DNA of 64,000 nt from Rhodobium gokarnense (GTDB lineage: Bacteria > Pseudomonadota > Alphaproteobacteria > Rhizobiales > Rhodobiaceae), in contig NZ_JAOQNS010000001.1 in assembly GCF_025961475.1 (NCBI RefSeq), forward strand, positions 434,001 through 498,000. Reading direction: 5' to 3'. The translations under genes were made by a program, and so were the position numbers. This document shows positions 60,522-64,000 of the stretch, one piece after another; positions within the stretch are counted from its first letter, which is position 1; every line of letters starts with the position of its first letter. The notes beneath the pieces are model-generated. The model saw only the letters and a list, made by a program, of their open reading frames with translations. It was not told where the DNA came from and did no database searches.

Positions 60522-60749
60522 CTAGCGGCGCGGCGCCTTGCCCGGCAGCAGGCCTTCGCGCTGTGCCCGCTTGCGGGCGATCTTGCGGGCGCGCCGGACG
60601 GCTTCGGCCTTTTCGCGGGCCTTCTTCTCCGACGGCTTCTCGTAGTGGCCGCGAAGCTTCATTTCACGAAAGATGCCCTCGCGCTGCATCTTTTTCTTCA
60701 GCGCCTTCAGAGCCTGGTCGACGTTGTTGTCGCGGACGAGTACCTGCAC
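60522..60749 (-). CDS. rpsU: 30S ribosomal protein S21
   Basis: 75 aa, highly basic. V-Q-V-type start [19 protein letters not shown], then [18 protein letters not shown], which is diagnostic of alphaproteobacterial S21, and a Lys/Arg-rich tail. Initiates at GTG 60749, with AGGA nine bases upstream. Stands alone upstream of the TPR lipoprotein gene. Confidence 0.95.
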   Translation of the reverse strand: MQVLVRDNNVDQALKALKKKMQREGIFREMKLRGHYEKPSEKKAREKAEAVRRARKIARKRAQREGLLPGKAPRR

Positions 60750-60882
60750 GCGTCAGTTCCTGTGTTGGTTTCGTGTGATCTTGCCGGGATTTCCGCCGAA
60801 AACGGGCGAACGATCCCTTGGCGCCGCTGTCGCGTCGCAAATGTGGCGCAGTGGATAGCAGAATCGCCACAGGTTGTCCACG

Positions 60883-61998
60883 TCAAAGCGGCACTTTCGG
60901 GAAGGTTCCGAAGCTGCCGTTCGACGGGGTCAACCGGTTCACATGACCCATCTTGCGCCCGGGGCGGGTGTCGCCCTTGCCATAGAGATGGAGCCGGGCG
61001 CCGGGCTCGGCAAGGATCTCCTGCCAGCGCTCGACATCGGCGCCGATCAGGTTCTCCATCTGGACGGGGCAGACAAGCCGCGGCACGGCGAGCGGCCAGC
61101 CGGCGATCGCCCGCACATGCTGCTCGAACTGGGAGACCGCGCAGGCATCCTCCGTCCAGTGGCCGGAATTGTGGACCCGCGGGGCGAGCTCATTGACGAA
61201 GAGGCTCTCGGCTTCGCCGTTGCGGACGACGAAAAGCTCCACGGCAAGGACGCCGACATGGTCGAGGGCGCCGGCGATGCGCCGGGCGATGTCGGCCGCA
61301 AGCTGTGCCGTTTCCGGCGCGATCGGGGCGGGCACGGTGGAGAATTTCAGGATGTGGTTTTCGTGGCGGTTGTCGGCGATGTCGAAGACGGCGGTATCGC
61401 CGTCGGCGCCGCGGGCGACGATCGCCGAGCATTCCAGCGCGAAGGGGACGACCGCCTCCAGGATCGCCGGAGCCTTGCCGATCTCTTCCCAGGCGTCCGC
61501 GGCCCCGGCGGCGTCGCGGATCATCGTCTGGCCCTTGCCGTCATAGCCGAAGCGGCGGGTCTTCAGGATTGCCGGCGTGCCGATCTCGCCGAGCGCCTGC
61601 TTTAGCTCCTCAAGGCTGTCGACCTTGCGGAAGGCCGCCGTTGCGATTCCGGCGTCGGCGAGGAACGTCTTTTCGGTCAACCTGTCCTGGCAGACGCGCA
61701 GGGATTCCGGCGAGGGGCGCACCGGCACATGGGCGGCAAGGACGGCGGCCGTCGTATCCGGTACGTTCTCGAACTCGTAGGTGACGACGTCGACGGCCTT
61801 GGCAAAGGCGGCAAGCTGCGCCTCGTCCTCATAGGGCGCGCAGGTGCTTTTCGCTGCGACCTCGAAGGCCGGCGAGGCGGCGTCCGGGCAATAGACGTGG
61901 CATTTGAGGCCGAGGCGGGCGGCCGCCATGGCGATCATGCGGCCGAGCTGGCCGCCGCCGAGGATGCCGATGGTGTCACCGGGGGAAAGTCGCGCCAT
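60883..61998 (-). CDS. purK: 5-(carboxyamino)imidazole ribonucleotide synthase (PurK)
   Basis: ATP-grasp enzyme of purine synthesis that carboxylates AIR, 371 aa. I-L-G-G-G-Q-L-G-R-M near the N-terminus, T-Y-E-F-E-N-V-P near 73, K-T-R-R-F-G-Y-D-G-K-G-Q near 145 and F-V-N-E-L-A-P-R-V-H-N-S-G-H-W near 265 are all diagnostic. Six bases after purE in a purEK operon. The frame ends in F-P-K-V-P-L. Confidence 0.95.
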   Translation of the reverse strand: MARLSPGDTIGILGGGQLGRMIAMAAARLGLKCHVYCPDAASPAFEVAAKSTCAPYEDEAQLAAFAKAVDVVTYEFENVPDTTAAVLAAHVPVRPSPESLRVCQDRLTEKTFLADAGIATAAFRKVDSLEELKQALGEIGTPAILKTRRFGYDGKGQTMIRDAAGAADAWEEIGKAPAILEAVVPFALECSAIVARGADGDTAVFDIADNRHENHILKFSTVPAPIAPETAQLAADIARRIAGALDHVGVLAVELFVVRNGEAESLFVNELAPRVHNSGHWTEDACAVSQFEQHVRAIAGWPLAVPRLVCPVQMENLIGADVERWQEILAEPGARLHLYGKGDTRPGRKMGHVNRLTPSNGSFGTFPKVPL

Positions 61999-62004
61999 TG
62001 CCGC

Positions 62005-62502
62005 TCAGTCCTCGTCGCTCGGGGCCTCGGCGATCGCCTCGCTCTGGCGGGCGCGCCAGGCATCGAGCCGGTCGGCGAGGGCCGCATCGGAGAGCGCCAG
62101 CACGCTTGCGGCCATCAGCGCGGCGTTGACGGCGCCCGAGCGGCCGATGGCGAGCGTTCCGACCGGAATGCCGGCCGGCATCTGGACGATCGAATAGAGG
62201 CTGTCGATGCCCTTCATGGTGCGCGACTCGATCGGCACGCCGAACACCGGCAGCGGCGTCATGGAGGCCGTCATGCCGGGCAGGTGGGCGGCGCCGCCGG
62301 CCCCGGCGATCACCACCTTGTGGCCGCGGTCTTTCGCGCCCTTGGCGAAGTCGTAGAGCCGGTCCGGCGTGCGGTGGGCGGAGACGATCCGCGCCTCATA
62401 GGCGATGCCGAGGGCGTCGAGGGTCTCGGCGGCATGGCGCATGGTCGGCCAGTCGGACTGGCTGCCCATGATGATGGCGACCGGAGCGGCCGTTAACGGC
62501 AT
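62005..62502 (-). CDS. purE: N5-carboxyaminoimidazole ribonucleotide mutase (PurE)
   Basis: 165 aa. [11 protein letters not shown] near residue 12, S-A-H-R-T-P near 41, and [11 protein letters not shown] near 67 are the class I PurE motifs. It converts N5-CAIR, the product of PurK, to CAIR. First gene of purEK; GCGAGG lies upstream of ATG 62502. Confidence 0.96.
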   Translation of the reverse strand: MPLTAAPVAIIMGSQSDWPTMRHAAETLDALGIAYEARIVSAHRTPDRLYDFAKGAKDRGHKVVIAGAGGAAHLPGMTASMTPLPVFGVPIESRTMKGIDSLYSIVQMPAGIPVGTLAIGRSGAVNAALMAASVLALSDAALADRLDAWRARQSEAIAEAPSDED

Positions 62503-62881
62503 TGGATTACCTCGCGGACAGGGCCGGATGCCGGGCCGTGGGCCGGCGCCGGGTCGGAAAGCCGGGGATTATAGGGACGGGCTTCGGCGGCGCAAGGCGG
62601 CGAATCGCGGTTCTTCGGCGGCGCTATCGGGAGTGTATGCATTGCACGCAACTCGCCCGTCGCGCGAGCCGTGCCCTGCGGCGTTTTTGTCGCGGAAATA
62701 TTTATTCGCCGGATTCTTTAATGGTCTCTGCATATTAGCGCGTTGCTGAAAATGCGCTAATGCTTCCCCTGGTTGCACCGCTAAATTTTTATTGGTCTAA
62801 GTGAGGAAATCGCAATGGCGGTCGTACTATCAGGCCGTAAACTTGTTGCGCCGGATTGCGGTAACCGCGAAAGAGAGCGCC
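62503..62881. other. Divergent intergenic region
   Basis: A 379-base gap between purE (-) and the diguanylate cyclase gene (+), expected to hold both promoters. AT content rises at about 62695-62800. I looked for a purine riboswitch and did not find a convincing one. Confidence 0.5.
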
Positions 62882-63589
62882 ATGGAAGACCAGCATGTGC
62901 AAACTGCCGTTCGGGCTGGTGACGAGGTGGTTCTTGTCCACCCGTCCGAGGCCGGTCCGGCAGCGATAAACGACATCCTTTTGCGGAACCTCGCACCGGA
63001 GGCCCGCCAGATCGTCCATGCCTTCGAGCATCTGATCCACACGCTCGATTGCCGGATAAAGGACCTGGAGGGCAAGCTCGACGAGGACGAACTGACGGGC
63101 GTCTTCAACCGGCGTGGCTTCATGCGGGAACTGGAACGCGCCAAGGCCTTCAGCGGCCGTTACGGCGTGTCCGCGACGCTCGTCTTTTTCGACGTCGACC
63201 GGTTCAAGACCATCAACGACCGGTTCGGCCACCGGGTCGGCGACGCGGCGTTGCGCCATGTGGCGCGGCTGCTCCTGGAAAACGTGCGCGAATCCGATCT
63301 CGTCGGCCGGCTGAGCGGCGACGAGTTCGCCATGCTCCTGTGGAACACGGTGCCGGCGGAGGCGGTGAAGCGGGTCAGGGCCCTCGTCACCTTCGTGGAG
63401 GAAAACCCGCTTTGCGATTTCGGAACGCCGATCCCGCTGCACCTGTCGTCCGGCGTTGCGCCGCTGGAGACGGAGGGCGCCTGCGAGACCGTTCTCGACG
63501 AGGCCGACGCGGCGATGTACCGCGACAAGAGACGCCGCCGCGAGGCCTATGCCAGGGCGGTTTTCGGCTCAGGCGATAATGTCCGGTAG
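62882..63589 (+). CDS. Diguanylate cyclase (GGDEF domain, SGDEF variant)
   Basis: Cytoplasmic c-di-GMP synthase, 235 aa. A short N-terminal region (about 1-65) ends in a helix likely to dimerise. The GGDEF domain (about 66-230) has D-E-L-T-G-V-F-N-R-R-G-F, the metal Asp in F-F-D-V-D-R-F-K, the inhibitory I-site R136-E-S-D139 and the signature S145-G-D-E-F. Ser at the first position occurs in active cyclases. ATG 62882 follows GAAAGAGAG; the open frame extends to 62801. The 3' end overlaps the convergent DUF465 gene by 21 bases. Confidence 0.87.
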   Translation: MEDQHVQTAVRAGDEVVLVHPSEAGPAAINDILLRNLAPEARQIVHAFEHLIHTLDCRIKDLEGKLDEDELTGVFNRRGFMRELERAKAFSGRYGVSATLVFFDVDRFKTINDRFGHRVGDAALRHVARLLLENVRESDLVGRLSGDEFAMLLWNTVPAEAVKRVRALVTFVEENPLCDFGTPIPLHLSSGVAPLETEGACETVLDEADAAMYRDKRRRREAYARAVFGSGDNVR

Positions 63590-63826
63590 GGTGTCGTCCT
63601 CGAGCTGGCTGATCCGGTCCTTCAACACCAGCTTGCGCTTCTTCAGCCGCTGAACCTGCAAGTGATCGGCCCGGGCATTGGCGACCATCGCCTCGATGGC
63701 GGTATCCAGATCCCGGTGCTCTTCGCGCAGCCGCGCCAGCTCTGCTTCCGCTGCAGCTTTTTCTTCGACGTCCAACGGCGCAACCTCACCGTTCAGATGC
63801 GGAGGCGGAGCCCCTCCGGCGATCAT
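63569..63826 (-). CDS. DUF465 (YdcH-like) small coiled-coil protein
   Basis: 85 aa. The core E-L-A-R-L-R-E-E-H-R-D-L-D-T-A-I-E-A-M and R-L-K-K-R-K-L-V-L-K-D-R-I-S-Q-L-E matches DUF465, small helical-hairpin proteins common near purE in rhizobia. No function is known. Its 3' end runs 21 bases into the convergent diguanylate cyclase gene. Confidence 0.85.
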   Translation of the reverse strand: MIAGGAPPPHLNGEVAPLDVEEKAAAEAELARLREEHRDLDTAIEAMVANARADHLQVQRLKKRKLVLKDRISQLEDDTLPDIIA

Positions 63827-64000
63827 TTTTAAACAGGAATTTCACCACGATAGCACGGTGTTACCGGGCACCGGAAGCACGTCTTCAGGGTATACGCGGT
63901 CAACCCCGCAAAAAGGGGTGATTCGGGGCTGCGAGGGGGACTTTTTTTTCGACAGACCGGTTCCCATATGTCACACTTGTGTTGTCAAACTTGGGATAGA
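63827..64000. other. Right-edge intergenic sequence
   Basis: Contains ACCCC/GGGGT hairpin arms (63903-63907, 63915-63919) and a run of eight T residues at 63942-63949 that is not directly joined to a stem. No gene is recognised before the window ends. Confidence 0.4.

Noticed and set aside
62503..62881. Purine riboswitch upstream of purE
   Set aside because: No convincing aptamer core could be drawn; only ordinary promoter-like AT-rich sequence is present.
63950..64000. Minus-strand promoter with TTGACA near the right edge
   Set aside because: A TTGACA is readable, but the nearest TATA-like hexamer is about 14 bases away, which is too close for a confident call.

Overview
The window is a GC-rich (roughly 65-67% by eye) chromosomal segment of an alphaproteobacterium, almost certainly order Hyphomicrobiales (Rhizobiales). 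Reasons: cpdR sits between an N-formylglutamate amidohydrolase gene and tRNA-Val; there is an AapJQMP-type amino-acid importer, a split pntAA/pntAB/pntB transhydrogenase headed by an aa3-type oxidase subunit IV-like gene, alphaproteobacterial promoter spacing, and rhizobial-style intergenic mosaic repeats. I do not assign a genus. No prophage, insertion sequence, integrase or CRISPR array is visible.

Layout. 0-2.7 kb: a partial inositol-monophosphatase-family gene, N-formylglutamate amidohydrolase, cpdR and tRNA-Val(GAC), followed by about 300 bp of hairpin-rich degenerate tandem repeats. 3.2-17.6 kb: a plus-strand catabolic island: an Aap-type ABC importer, a GntR/FCD regulator, a TPP-dependent 2-oxoacid or acetoin-type dehydrogenase (E1 alpha, E1 beta, and an E2 whose acyltransferase domain is replaced by an alpha/beta hydrolase), a ProC-type imine reductase, a DMT exporter, an SDR dehydrogenase, a DUF3830-like two-part protein, a RidA imine/enamine deaminase, an unrecognised protein with a duplicated WHxH(x3)PxC(x2)NP motif, and a DAO-type flavin amine oxidase. 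Four AT-rich inverted repeats (TGTTA-N7-TAACA type) lie before aapJ, the GntR gene, E1 alpha and the SDR gene, and tie the island into one likely regulon. The theme is import and oxidation of an amine or amino acid through imine intermediates. I think this is the best candidate for an undescribed pathway.

17.8-25.7 kb: TMAO/S-oxide respiration (torS, torR, torD, torA, torC) with a soluble TorS and no torT. 25.7-28 kb: an unrecognised membrane protein, a GroES with a duplicated C-terminal tail, and a protein with a HisKA-like helix pair lacking the phospho-acceptor His. 28-33.3 kb: a minus-strand livKHMGF-type importer. 33.5-38.5 kb: a short-chain-acyl-type XRE regulator, a stand-alone receiver, a small two-helix membrane protein and a sodium-symporter/histidine-kinase fusion.

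38.5-46 kb: two periplasmic cell-wall proteins (DUF882 peptidase-like and L,D-transpeptidase), a sigma-54 response regulator and oligopeptidase F. 46-50 kb: small accessory genes, with a ParDE-like toxin-antitoxin pair whose toxin lacks a normal start codon, and a DoxX gene flanked by two duplicated His/Arg-rich secreted proteins. 49-64 kb: a DUF3445 haem N-demethylase homologue, an MFS transporter, a secreted polysaccharide lyase-like protein, an ABC1 kinase, the pnt operon, a secreted metallopeptidase, a TPR lipoprotein, rpsU, purEK, a diguanylate cyclase and a DUF465 protein.

Calls rest on reading translated sequence and motifs. No database or folding program was run.
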